Shown here piece by piece: positions 1-7,701 of a DNA stretch of 64,000 nt (positions are counted from its first letter, which is position 1; the number at the start of each line of letters is the position of its first letter). Origin of the DNA: Devosia ginsengisoli (GTDB lineage: Bacteria > Pseudomonadota > Alphaproteobacteria > Rhizobiales > Devosiaceae); assembly GCF_024707105.1 (NCBI RefSeq), contig NZ_JANQAJ010000005.1, positions 1 to 64,000 of the forward strand, given 5' to 3'. A program made the translations under genes and the position numbers. Under the pieces are notes generated by a model, which ran no database searches, was not told the DNA's origin, and saw only the letters and a list, made by a program, of their open reading frames with translations.

Positions 1-198
1 TTTTATGCGATTGCGCTGGGGAGAATTGCCTGACTTCTTCGTCACCGTGAAGCCGATGCCGGGCTCGGCACTCTCAGCAGCGATCACCTGCAACCCAAAC
101 GCAGAACGCCCGGCGCGATTGCCCCGGGCGGCCCGTTGAAACTGGTTCCGCTTGGTCAGCCGGCGCAGGGCACCAGGCTTCTGCTCGATGGCCGTCAT
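1..198 (-). CDS. rnpA: RNase P protein component, N-terminal part (cut by window edge)
   Basis: The first 66 codons on the minus strand begin with an RnpA-like N-terminus (LRRLTKRNQFQRAARG) followed by the hydrophobic beta-strand region (AFGLQVIAAE) and the start of the basic RNA-binding stretch (GFTVTKKSGNSPQRNRIK, matching the family pattern GFtVsKKvGnAVxRNRvK). RnpA is the protein cofactor of ribonuclease P, which matures tRNA 5' ends. It starts 14 bp after the rpmH stop codon, the conserved bacterial rpmH-rnpA arrangement. The C-terminus lies outside the window. The ATG at 196-198 is the first start in frame after rpmH. Confidence 0.93.
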   Translation of the reverse strand, partial: MTAIEQKPGALRRLTKRNQFQRAARGNRAGRSAFGLQVIAAESAEPGIGFTVTKKSGNSPQRNRIK

Positions 199-212
199 GC
201 GGCCACGCAGCC

Positions 213-347
213 TTAGGCCGTGAGCTTCTTGCGGCCGTCGCGACGGCGCTTGTTGATGATCGCACGACCGTCCTTGGTGGCCATACGCGCACGGAAACCG
301 TGACGGCGGGCACGCACGAGCTTGGAGGGCTGGTATGTACGCTTCAT
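213..347 (-). CDS. rpmH: 50S ribosomal protein L34
   Basis: A 44-codon minus-strand gene encodes the complete L34 sequence: it starts [18 protein letters not shown], has the internal [15 protein letters not shown] segment and ends in a lysine-rich tail (RKKLTA). L34 is a small, very basic protein of the large ribosomal subunit. It is the normal length for the family and is followed at once by rnpA, the usual operon. The upstream stretch 348-577 has no gene and should hold the promoter for this pair. Confidence 0.97.
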   Translation of the reverse strand: MKRTYQPSKLVRARRHGFRARMATKDGRAIINKRRRDGRKKLTA

Positions 348-577
348 GACATCAAACCGCGCGTGGCACGGTTCCTCTTATTGGGCTGCTCAAGGCAAGA
401 ATTTCGGACACACATCAAGCGCCAGGCGCCCACGGTGCGGGTTGGTGGGGTCTATAGGGAAAACGCGGGCACAAGTCAACGCGGACGCCACGACTTCCTT
501 GCGCCTGTTGCCCCGTTGTTTTCGGAGCGGTATCACCCCATAAAGCCCACTACCATCTCTTCTGGCCACTGGCGGCA

Positions 578-2005
578 ATGGCAGACATAATCAGACCCGA
601 TCTCTGCGTCATCGGCGCCGGCGCCCTTGGTATCGATCTGGCCCTTCTGGCCCGGCAGCGGGGGCTCGACGTCGTGCTGGTCGACATTCCCGGTACCGAC
701 CGGGTCGATCCCGCCCAGGGCAGCTTGCGCCGCGCCGCTTTCCTCGCCAGCGCCGCGCGGGCGCATGCCATCCGCACCGCCGACCAGGTTGGCCTCGATA
801 CGCCGGCGCCCAAGCCCAATTTCCGCGCTATCACCGAGCATGCCGCCGCCTTGGCCGCCACCGCCGCCCCGCGCGATGCCGTGGAACGGCTGGCCGCTCT
901 GGGCGTCATCACGTTGGAGGGCGCGGCGAGCTTTGTCGATCAGCGCAGCCTGCGCTGTGGCGACACCACCATTCGCGCCGGCCAATTCGCCCTGGCTACC
1001 GGCGCGCAGTCGGTGATTCCCGCTTTGCTGGGGCTCGACGACGTACCCTATTTCACGCCCGAGACCATTGCCGACAATATCCGCAAGCTCAGCCATCTCG
1101 TGGTCATTGGCGGCAGTCCGCAGGCGCTCGAACTGGCACAGGCCTATCGCCGGCTCGGCTCCATGGTGACTATCGTGCCGCAGGGCGGAATGCTGGCTGG
1201 CTTCGAACCCGAACTGGTAGCGATCCTGCTGCAGATTCTGCGCGAGGAGGGGATCGTCATCCGCGACGATGCCGAGGTCACCGCCATCGTGCCGCGCAGC
1301 CAGGGCACCGGCGTTACGCTGCATACCCCGGCCGGCGAAGACGGTCTCGATGTCTCCCATATCCTGGTCGCAATGGGCCGGGCGCCGGTGCTCGATGCCA
1401 GACTGCTCGACAAGCTGAAACTCCGGCGCGATCGCCTGCGGCCCGACCACCTGCTGGTCGGTTCCGATGGGCAGACCTCCAATGGCCGTGTCAGCGCCAT
1501 TGGCGGCGCGGCTGGCCAGGACCATCCGCACGTCGCCGCAAGGCAGGCCGGGCTGCTGGTCGAGCGATTGGTGGGCCAGAGCAATGGTCGGCTCGATCCC
1601 CATAAACTCCCCCGCTTCGTGGCCACCGAACCTGCCCTGGCCCAGTTGGGCACCTTTGCCGGTGACAAGCCGCTGCGGGCCGGCCAGAGCGTGTTGCGCG
1701 CCAACCTGGCCGAAACCGATGCCGCGCGCGCCATGGGGCAGATGCAGGGCGCCGTCCGCCTGGTCATCGGCAGCAAGGGCACCATTACCGGCGCCGGCGC
1801 CGTAGGCCCCGGTGTCGGCGAGATCATCGCCATGCTGGCGCTGGCCGTGTCGCGCGGCCTGACGCCCGGTGATCTCGCGCATCTGGCTTTGCCGCAATCG
1901 AGCATCGGCGCGGCGCTGCTCGATCTGGCCGCCCGGCACCTGGCGCAGCAGGAGCGGCCCGGCTGGAAACGCCGCCTGCCCGGCCTTGCGCGCTTCCTGC
2001 CCTGA
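578..2005 (+). CDS. FAD/NAD(P) pyridine-nucleotide-disulfide-reductase-like protein lacking the redox cysteines
   Basis: The 475-aa protein has the architecture of dihydrolipoyl or mercuric reductases. There is an N-terminal FAD Rossmann motif (VIGAGALG, residues 11-18), an ATG-type FAD contact (FALATGAQ), a central NAD domain (VVIGGSPQALELAQAYRRLG) and a C-terminal dimerisation domain. The catalytic parts are absent: the segment around residues 44-60 that should carry the CxxxxC pair reads DPAQGSLRRAAFLASA, and the C-terminal HPT/E motif is replaced by ALPQSSIGAALLD. It cannot act as a standard disulfide reductase. A sensor kinase follows after 52 bp on the same strand, so the two may be co-transcribed. 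Its true electron acceptor is unknown. Confidence 0.8.
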   Translation: MADIIRPDLCVIGAGALGIDLALLARQRGLDVVLVDIPGTDRVDPAQGSLRRAAFLASAARAHAIRTADQVGLDTPAPKPNFRAITEHAAALAATAAPRDAVERLAALGVITLEGAASFVDQRSLRCGDTTIRAGQFALATGAQSVIPALLGLDDVPYFTPETIADNIRKLSHLVVIGGSPQALELAQAYRRLGSMVTIVPQGGMLAGFEPELVAILLQILREEGIVIRDDAEVTAIVPRSQGTGVTLHTPAGEDGLDVSHILVAMGRAPVLDARLLDKLKLRRDRLRPDHLLVGSDGQTSNGRVSAIGGAAGQDHPHVAARQAGLLVERLVGQSNGRLDPHKLPRFVATEPALAQLGTFAGDKPLRAGQSVLRANLAETDAARAMGQMQGAVRLVIGSKGTITGAGAVGPGVGEIIAMLALAVSRGLTPGDLAHLALPQSSIGAALLDLAARHLAQQERPGWKRRLPGLARFLP

Positions 2006-2057
2006 TCCCTTGTCCGGGGGCTTACGCCCCGCCCGGCTTTCCCTATAATGATTTGCA

Positions 2058-3488
2058 ATGACAGCCGAACGCAGTGTCCCGCCCGGCCGGTTCTCCGGTC
2101 TCTCGATCAAGCTCATCGCCACCATCATCGCGGTGATACTTCTGGTCGAGGTTGTGGTGTATCTGCCCTCGCTGGCCACGTTCCGCGCCAACTGGCTCGA
2201 TGACCGGCTGCGCGTCGGCGTGGTGGCGGCGCGCGTGCTCGATGCGGTGCCCGACGTCATGGCGCTGCCGCGGGAACTGACTGATCGGCTGCTGACCTCG
2301 GCCGGCGCCAACGCCATCGTCTATCGCCGCCAGGGCCAGAGCCAGCTCATCGAACTGGCCAGTCCCGTGCGGCCCGACGTGGTGGTCACCGCCGACATGC
2401 GCCAGGCCGACTTGATGACGCTGATCGTGGGTGCCATCGACGTGCTCTTCGCCACGCCCGACCGCACCCTGCGCATTGTGGGGCAGGGCGATCTCGATGA
2501 CAGCCTGGTCGAACTGTTGATGTCGGAACGCCCGCTGCGCCAGGACATGCTGGCCTATTCCCGCCAGATCGGGATTGTCTCGCTCGCCATTGCCGCCGTG
2601 ACCGCGGTGGCGCTCTATCTGCTGGCCAGCTTTCTCTTCATCTATCCAGTGCGCCGGCTGACCCAGAATATGCTGGCTTTCCGCCAGGCCCCCGAAAATG
2701 CCAGCCTCATCATCACCCCTTCGGCCCGGCGCGACGAAATCGGCATTGTCGAGCGCGAACTGGCCGCCATGGAATCCGATCTCTTCTCCATGCTGCGCCA
2801 GCGCCGGCACCTGGCCGATCTGGGCCTGGCCGTCGCCAAGATCAACCACGACCTGCGCAACACCCTGACCTCGGCGCAATTGCTGTCCGACCAGGTGGCG
2901 ACGCTTGACGATCCCAAGGTGCAGCGGCTGGCGCCGCGCCTCGTCACCACACTGGACAAGGCCATCGGTTTCGCCCAGTCGGTGCTCGACTATGGCCGCG
3001 AAACCGCGGCGCCCCCAGTGCTGGCGCCGGTCGCCATGCTGGCGCTGGTGGAGGACGCGGCTTTCGAGGCCCGCCTGGTCGGCCACCCCGCGATCGGCTT
3101 CGCCAATCAGGTGCCCGAGACGCTGGTGCTCAATGTCGATGCCAGCCAGCTCGGTCGCGTCCTGCTCAACCTGCTCAAGAATGCCCGCGAGGCGCTCGAA
3201 GCGGCCGGCACCACGATTGCGTCACCCCAGGTTTCCGTCATCGTCAGCGAGGACGACGAAGCCGTGACCCTGTCGGTCAGCGACAACGGCCCCGGCCTGC
3301 CGCCGCGCGCCCGGGAAAACCTCTTCGTGGCCTTCGAGGGCTCCGCCCGCGCCGGCGGCACCGGCCTGGGTCTGGCCATCGCCCGCGAAATTACCGAGGC
3401 GCATGGCGGAAAGCTGCTGCTGGCCGACCAGCCCACCGGCACGCGCTTCGACCTGATCCTGCCCACCACCCTGCGTGTCCAGGTCTAA
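2058..3488 (+). CDS. Membrane-bound sensor histidine kinase
   Basis: The 476-aa kinase has two transmembrane segments (about residues 18-40 and 171-196) flanking a periplasmic sensor domain of about 130 residues, then a HAMP-like linker beginning YPVRRLTQNM. The H-box is KINHDLRNTLTS with the phospho-accepting His at residue 264. The ATP-binding domain has the N-box (NLLKNAREAL), the G1 box (SDNGPGLP) and the G2 box (GTGLGLAIA). No response regulator is adjacent, so its partner lies elsewhere. The gene follows the degenerate disulfide-reductase-like gene closely, which suggests a functional pairing. The signal it senses cannot be told from the sequence. Confidence 0.9.
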   Translation: MTAERSVPPGRFSGLSIKLIATIIAVILLVEVVVYLPSLATFRANWLDDRLRVGVVAARVLDAVPDVMALPRELTDRLLTSAGANAIVYRRQGQSQLIELASPVRPDVVVTADMRQADLMTLIVGAIDVLFATPDRTLRIVGQGDLDDSLVELLMSERPLRQDMLAYSRQIGIVSLAIAAVTAVALYLLASFLFIYPVRRLTQNMLAFRQAPENASLIITPSARRDEIGIVERELAAMESDLFSMLRQRRHLADLGLAVAKINHDLRNTLTSAQLLSDQVATLDDPKVQRLAPRLVTTLDKAIGFAQSVLDYGRETAAPPVLAPVAMLALVEDAAFEARLVGHPAIGFANQVPETLVLNVDASQLGRVLLNLLKNAREALEAAGTTIASPQVSVIVSEDDEAVTLSVSDNGPGLPPRARENLFVAFEGSARAGGTGLGLAIAREITEAHGGKLLLADQPTGTRFDLILPTTLRVQV

Positions 3489-3745
3489 CGATTGCGTTTC
3501 CGGGAGCCGGTCCGTCGTAACAACGCCACTGCGCCCTCTCCTCCGCCCGTTTCTCCCGCATGCCACATGGTGCTCGCTCTCGAAAAAGCTCGCGCTGCCT
3601 TCATGCCGCGGGCCAGCGGCCGGTCAGTGACGAAAAACTGTCATCGACGCGCTTGCCAAGGCGGAACCGCCCATGTATGGGTTGCGCCGCTTCAGGCCAT
3701 TGAGCGTTCCGCCACCGCCTGAACTGCCGTCCCACGACGGCCTGC

Positions 3746-3822
3746 GCGCCCGTAGCTCAGCTGGATAGAGCACCAGACTACGAATCTGGGGGTCAGGAGT
3801 TCGAATCTCTTCGGGCGCGCCA
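3746..3822 (+). tRNA. tRNA-Arg (anticodon ACG)
   Basis: A complete 77-nt cloverleaf: acceptor stem GCGCCCG pairs with CGGGCGC, the D-loop has AGCTGG, the anticodon stem CCAGA/TCTGG encloses CTACGAA with anticodon ACG (read as ICG in bacteria), the T-loop is TTCGAAT, and CCA is encoded. The integrase gene of a mobile element ends 10 bp beyond it, so this tRNA is the likely chromosomal attachment site. Confidence 0.97.
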
Positions 3823-3832
3823 ATTATTTCAA

Positions 3833-4918
3833 TCACTTAGCGTTACCTCGTATGGTTTTCGATGTGCCGGTTTGCAGTTGGTTTGCAAACTTTGTGCTGG
3901 GTGCGTTCTCAAAAAGGGTGATAGCCTCGCTCGCGAGAACGCGGGTTCGAGCAAGGTATTTCTCTAGGATCGAGGTCACTGTCTTGAGTGAGTGACCCGT
4001 GATCGAAGCTATCTGGGGGACCGTAGCGCCCGCCTCGGCCAGCATCGTAACAGCCGTGCCGCGAAGGTCATGGAAGTGCAGCCCGGAGATGCCAGCGGCT
4101 CGAGCCGCGGCTTCCCACTGGGCTTTGAAATAGCGCGGCTTCCACGGACGCGCGGTTTTGGTCGTGAGGATCACGGCGGCGGTTCGGTCCATGCCGTCCA
4201 GCATTGCCTTTAGCGCCTTGGTGCAAGGTATATCGACCTTCTGGCCGGTCTTTCCTTGGCGAAGGGATAGGTACTGCCCGTCATAGTTGTTCCAAGAGAG
4301 GCGCAACAGGTCGCCCTGGCGCTGGCCGGTATGCAGCGCGAGGATTAGCGCCCGCTGGATTTCAACCGGGGCCACAGCGATCACCGCTTCAATCTGTTCG
4401 GGAAGCCAGATCATGTCCGCGCGGTTGCTATGGTAGAGCCGCTTAAAGCCTTCGACATGGTTGGCAAAGACCACGCCATTATCGCGCGCCCAGGTCAGCA
4501 TGGCCGAAACGACAGAAAGCCGGTTATCCCCTTCGCGCTCACCGGAATCGCGTGCCACCTCCGCTCGCCAGTCCATGAAGTCCTTACGGACACGGGGGTC
4601 CTCTAGGGCCGCAACGGGCATTTTGCCGAACTTGACTTCGGCCTTGGTCAGCATCCGCTTGTATTCGCGTTGTGTGCTGGCCCGCAGCTTTCCGAACTCG
4701 GGGGAAAGGGTGTAGTCGCGCACAAGGCCATCAAAGGTGCCGTTGAGCCGGTCCAGAAGACTCTTTTCGGCTTCACCATATCCGCGCAGGAATTCGGGCG
4801 ACCCCGGCTTGCCAGCCAGGGCACGGCCAGTTGCGCGGTGATAATAATAAAGCCGGATTGAGCCATCAGCGAGCCGTTTGCGAACGGTGTTGATGCCTAC
4901 GAGCTTAGCCCGCACCAT
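3833..4918 (-). CDS. Phage-type tyrosine recombinase (integrase)
   Basis: The 361-aa site-specific recombinase has an N-terminal arm- and core-binding region and a C-terminal catalytic domain with the tyrosine-recombinase signature: first Arg in TGQRQGDLLRL, His-x-x-Arg in LHFHDLRGT, the second His in ITGHSLKTV, and the nucleophilic Tyr in ILEKYLART. It ends 10 bp from the 3' end of tRNA-Arg, the normal position of an integrase next to its attachment site. Length and motifs are intact, so the enzyme looks functional although the element around it is decayed. The small gene before it overlaps its start by 14 bp. Confidence 0.95.
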   Translation of the reverse strand: MVRAKLVGINTVRKRLADGSIRLYYYHRATGRALAGKPGSPEFLRGYGEAEKSLLDRLNGTFDGLVRDYTLSPEFGKLRASTQREYKRMLTKAEVKFGKMPVAALEDPRVRKDFMDWRAEVARDSGEREGDNRLSVVSAMLTWARDNGVVFANHVEGFKRLYHSNRADMIWLPEQIEAVIAVAPVEIQRALILALHTGQRQGDLLRLSWNNYDGQYLSLRQGKTGQKVDIPCTKALKAMLDGMDRTAAVILTTKTARPWKPRYFKAQWEAAARAAGISGLHFHDLRGTAVTMLAEAGATVPQIASITGHSLKTVTSILEKYLARTRVLASEAITLFENAPSTKFANQLQTGTSKTIRGNAK

Positions 4919-5090
4919 TTGCGCGTCTCCACGCCTCTAAGGGGGTTTCGTTTTCGACGGCATCGCCGGTGTATATGACAAGCCTGCCGCCTTCGACCTC
5001 GACCCGCGAAATGGCAAGGCCGCTGGCCAGAACACCTTTTACAGTGCGCTCGATGTCGGTCTTACGGATTGTTGCGGGACGGTTGGCCAT
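4905..5090 (-). CDS. Small element-borne protein upstream of integrase, unknown function
   Basis: This 61-aa protein begins MANRPATIRKTDIERTVKGV and contains a short beta-rich segment (RVEVEGGRLVIYTGD). Its ATG overlaps the stop of the preceding regulator gene in a TAATG junction, and it runs 14 bp into the integrase gene, so the three are probably translated as one unit. Small proteins of this kind often lie between regulator and integrase in alphaproteobacterial elements and may aid excision, but nothing in the sequence proves that. An alternative GTG start three codons upstream exists. Confidence 0.7.
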   Translation of the reverse strand: MANRPATIRKTDIERTVKGVLASGLAISRVEVEGGRLVIYTGDAVENETPLEAWRRANGAG

Positions 5091-5580
5091 TAGCCCCACT
5101 CAACGATGGTGCGAAGCAGTTCTGGCACGGCAGCCGCCAACTGGGCGGTATCGACCACAAAAACGCCAGGTGCTTTTGCTTTTGCGACATCGGAAAGGTC
5201 ATTGGTGCCGAGCTTTTGCAGCTCGAACCCTGTCTGCCTAATCCAAGGCGTTCCGGCCTTCTCTGACCAGAACAGGAAGTATCGAGCCGCGAAAGCTGCA
5301 TAGTCGTCGCTGGGGGCTATGGCATGGCGAACAGAAAGCTCGCATTCATTCGCGATCCAAAGGGCGAAAGGGATCGATTGCCCGCTCTGCACCAGCACTT
5401 TTGCTAGGCCGAGCAGCAGCGCATCACGGCCACTATAGAGCCAGCGCCCGTTTTCTTGGAGCTGGCCGAAACCTTCAAAAGATCACGGCGCCGCCAGTCT
5501 CGCAGGTTTTCCACCGTGAGGTCTGTCATGGCCGTAACTTCGGCAGGGGTCAGCGAATAGGTGTTTGCGTCTCTGTGCAT
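5090..5580 (-). pseudogene. MerR-like phage regulator, interrupted by a one-base frameshift
   Basis: The N-terminal frame starts at ATG 5580 (MHRDANTYSLTPAEVTAM, then DLTVENLRDWRRRDLL) and hits a stop at 5404. A second frame continues with GQLQENGRWLYSGRDALLL and runs to 5090. Together they give a winged-helix MerR-type DNA-binding domain (recognition helix, then the wing GRWLYS) and a C-terminal domain of about 100 aa. The break lies at a T4 run (A4-adjacent on the plus strand, near 5477-5480); adding one T gives an uninterrupted 163-aa protein reading RDLFEGFGQLQENGRWLYS. It is probably the element's own regulator, acting on the repeats just upstream. It is either a real mutation or an assembly error. 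Confidence 0.72.
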
Positions 5581-5581
5581 G

Positions 5582-5609
5582 ATCTCACACTAACCGAGTT
5601 ATATCTCAC
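5582..5609 (-). promoter_or_regulatory. Direct heptamer repeats before the MerR-like gene (candidate operator)
   Basis: On the minus strand the heptamer GTGAGAT occurs twice, at 5603-5609 and 5582-5588, spaced 21 bp apart (two helical turns), directly upstream of the regulator's ATG. A TTGACC hexamer just upstream could be a -35 box. Position and spacing fit autoregulation by the MerR-like protein; this is inference. Confidence 0.4.
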
Positions 5610-5674
5610 GGTCAAGGGGTTGTAGTTGCCGCTGGAGTGTGGTGCCTTTAGGGCGCAAAACAGGGAGGAATTTC

Positions 5675-5905
5675 ATGGAAGAGAAAACTTGGTTATCTCG
5701 GTATTCGGATAAAGAAGCCACCCAGCTGGTCGAGCGCAAATGGGCAAATAGGGCGATGGTCCAAGACGACCTTTCGTTAGAACCCGGTCGTAAATTCATG
5801 GAGGCAGTGACTGATGCAAATGACTGGGAAGTTATTAGAGCCAGCGAGCCTAGCGAGAGCGGCGGGTTTTATCTAGTTTGGGAGACTGTGCGCCGTCGCG
5901 CATAA
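5675..5905 (+). CDS. Small hypothetical protein of the mobile element
   Basis: The 76-aa protein (MEEKTWLSRYSDKEATQLVERK at the start, ending in an FYLVWETVRRRA tail) is charged and probably cytoplasmic. It resembles no family I can name. The start at 5675 is chosen because a good ribosome-binding site (AGGGAGGAA) precedes it by a few bases; an upstream start in the same frame lacks one. It is transcribed away from the MerR-like gene and is followed immediately by a strong hairpin terminator. Its lower GC and isolated position fit cargo of the integrated element. Confidence 0.6.
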   Translation: MEEKTWLSRYSDKEATQLVERKWANRAMVQDDLSLEPGRKFMEAVTDANDWEVIRASEPSESGGFYLVWETVRRRA

Positions 5906-5949
5906 AAATGCCCCGCCCGACTCCCTGTAAGGACCGGACGGGGCTTTTT
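5904..5949 (+). terminator. Rho-independent terminator, possibly bidirectional
   Basis: The arms GCCCCG (5910-5915) and CGGGGC (5939-5944) are followed by TTTTT and preceded by AAAAA, so the structure could stop transcription from both sides. It lies just after the small rightward gene and past the end of the leftward phage genes. Confidence 0.7.
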
Positions 5950-6071
5950 GGCTGGAGTTATGGACCACATCCAGCCAATGGCCGACCGGGGGAGCATGAC
6001 AATACCCCGGTGGGCTGGACGGCGGCGCACTATGTACAACGGGCTACGGAAAACCCATGCGCCGACCGAAC

Positions 6072-6446
6072 CTATGTTCGCCGCAGATTGATGCGGACCT
6101 CCTGGCCCACCGTGCGGCTAATCTCTTTCAAATTGCGTTGGACCGCGGGCCGAAGAAACGGCCGGGCCGCCGCGTCTGATCGGCCGAATTCGATGCTGGC
6201 CGACGCTGAATCCGTGCTCGTGACGTGCGCCCCGTTCGTACCCAGCGGCCCGGATACGATCCCGGCCCGAAGTGCGCCCGTCTGGTTGTGGGGTGACTGG
6301 CCCGCCGCGCTCGGAACGCCGAATCCATCTATAATCGAGGCTTTGGCATCGTCCCGAATGTTAGATGCGGCCCGAACCAGCCCGGACTGCACATTGACGT
6401 TGGCGAGGTTCTTCAGGCGCTGCCGGTGCCGCTTTAGGCCCTTCAT
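6072..6446 (-). CDS. HK97 gp10-like phage head-tail protein
   Basis: A 124-aa protein starting MKGLKRHRQRLKNLANVNV. It has the layout of the HK97 gp10 / tail-component family: an N-terminal helix, a central TGALRAGIV segment with Gly/Ser-rich loops, and the characteristic ARPFLRPAVQRN near the C-terminus. These proteins sit at the head-tail junction of siphophage virions. The start at 6446 overlaps the portal stop in an ATGA junction; a start five codons upstream is possible. It is the last recognisable phage structural gene, since the stretch 5950-6071 has none. Confidence 0.75.
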   Translation of the reverse strand: MKGLKRHRQRLKNLANVNVQSGLVRAASNIRDDAKASIIDGFGVPSAAGQSPHNQTGALRAGIVSGPLGTNGAHVTSTDSASASIEFGRSDAAARPFLRPAVQRNLKEISRTVGQEVRINLRRT

Positions 6447-7501
6447 ACCGAATCCTCCCAATGGACCAGCTTGAGCGCTTGCTCGGGATCGACGCCCAGT
6501 TCCTTGGCTTGGCCAAGGGCCTGAATGATCGTGGCAAGAGCGCGTGCCCTGCCGCCCGTGTCGAACGCCTGCACGGGCCGCAGCGTATCGATGACGACAT
6601 TGCCGCCCAGCTTGTTGGACGCCTCCTCAGCCATGACCGCAGCGATAGGCTGCAACATGTACGTGCAAAGGTGCCGCTGGGCCTCGCGAACGAGATTGCC
6701 TTGGGCGGACGTACCAACCAGAGCGGGCAGCACGCCAAAGGCGCTTAGGACCGATGCGCGGGCCGCATCGAGCGTTTCGGTCGGCAGTGCGCCGCGAATG
6801 TCAGGGGTAACGTCATTGCCCCGCCAGTCCTGTTGCGGTGCGACGCCACCAGCCGCAGCTACAGAGGTGGATTCGCGAAGAAGAACGCGACCGCGACGGC
6901 CCCTAAACCCACGGCCAAGGGCTTCCATATCAACGTCAGGGGACTCAGGAAATGGCACAATCTGCGAGCCAAGCGGGGCCTCTTCGTAAATCTCGCTAAG
7001 TGCAGTCTCGACCGAATGGAGAAGACCGGCAGATAGGCGCGCCCGATGCAAAGGGGCACTGCCCTGCCAAGGGCTGGTAGCGTCCGAACCGATACGGAAG
7101 TGCAGGACCTCAGCGGCCAGAGCGGTAATCGACTTGTTGCCCCCGGCCTCGCTAATGGACAGGCGGTAGGCATAGGGCTTGCCATTCCGGGTCGATAGGT
7201 CCCAATCGGATACGGCAACCAGCGAACCGGTGTCGCCAATATAGAACACGGCCTCGCCACGCAAAGCGAGCGCACGCCCAATCATTGCCATTGTGTGCCG
7301 ATCGAGAATGGCTGTGCCGTTCACGTCCGCGAGGGAAAGAACATTGGCCCAGAGCGTCACGCAGGACTGGACGGTCCCGGTCAACTCGGCAATGCCCGTG
7401 GTGCCAGCAAGATAGTCCTGCCGCGCACCGATCAACATTCCCGTGTAACCGGTGCTGCTGACAGAGCGTTTTTCGCGCTTAAAAATATCCCAGATCGCCA
7501 T
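6443..7501 (-). CDS. HK97-family phage portal protein
   Basis: This 352-aa protein begins MAIWDIFKREKR, then has the portal-family order: an N-terminal helical clip (SCVTLWANVLSLADVNG), a beta-rich wing (LRGEAVFYIGD and VLHFRIG), the SPWQGSAPL segment, and a C-terminal DTLRPVQAFDTGGRA region. Portal proteins form the dodecameric ring through which DNA enters the capsid. It is somewhat short for the family (usually 380-430 aa) but shows no internal break. It lies between the connector fragment (upstream, cut) and the gp10-like gene, whereas terminase, protease and capsid genes are missing. The element is therefore a defective prophage or a satellite. Confidence 0.85.
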   Translation of the reverse strand: MAIWDIFKREKRSVSSTGYTGMLIGARQDYLAGTTGIAELTGTVQSCVTLWANVLSLADVNGTAILDRHTMAMIGRALALRGEAVFYIGDTGSLVAVSDWDLSTRNGKPYAYRLSISEAGGNKSITALAAEVLHFRIGSDATSPWQGSAPLHRARLSAGLLHSVETALSEIYEEAPLGSQIVPFPESPDVDMEALGRGFRGRRGRVLLRESTSVAAAGGVAPQQDWRGNDVTPDIRGALPTETLDAARASVLSAFGVLPALVGTSAQGNLVREAQRHLCTYMLQPIAAVMAEEASNKLGGNVVIDTLRPVQAFDTGGRARALATIIQALGQAKELGVDPEQALKLVHWEDSV

Positions 7502-7701
7502 TAATGTACTCCCAGACGCCGGTAGGGGCGCAACAGGTCAGCCGCCCCAGAATTCTGAAGGGCGCGGGCCACGTAATCGCGATTGAACCGCAGGCTAAGC
7601 TCCCCCGAAGTGATAGAGGACACGCCAGCGGGGTGAGTGCTGGCAGCGACCATGTACTCGCTTAATCGCCTATAAGCCTCTTGGACCGCTGGGGGAGCGT
7701 C
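7501..7701 (-). pseudogene. Truncated phage head-tail connector (C-terminal remnant)
   Basis: Reading leftward into the portal gene, the last ~66 residues of an open frame look like a gp6/connector-type protein: PAVQEAYRRLSEYMV, then HPAGVSSITSGELS, then ARALQNSGAADLLRPYRRLG. The RNSGAxxLL.PYR tail is common in small proteins preceding portal genes in Rhodobacter/Rhizobium phages. Upstream of about 7701 the same frame runs antisense through the ParA remnant and has no phage-like content. The N-terminal part of the gene has therefore been lost at a junction near 7690-7705. The stop is adjacent to the portal start. Confidence 0.6.

Noticed and set aside
74..313. 79-codon minus-strand ORF over rnpA and rpmH
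   Set aside because: It is an off-frame reading of rnpA and rpmH, both of which are clear in other frames.
533..2317. 594-codon minus-strand ORF opposite the flavoprotein gene
   Set aside because: High-GC antisense shadow; its Gly/Arg/His-rich composition is typical and the plus-strand protein has clear motifs.
3489..3745. Gap between the kinase and tRNA-Arg
   Set aside because: No gene or clear terminator seen; only the tRNA promoter is expected there.
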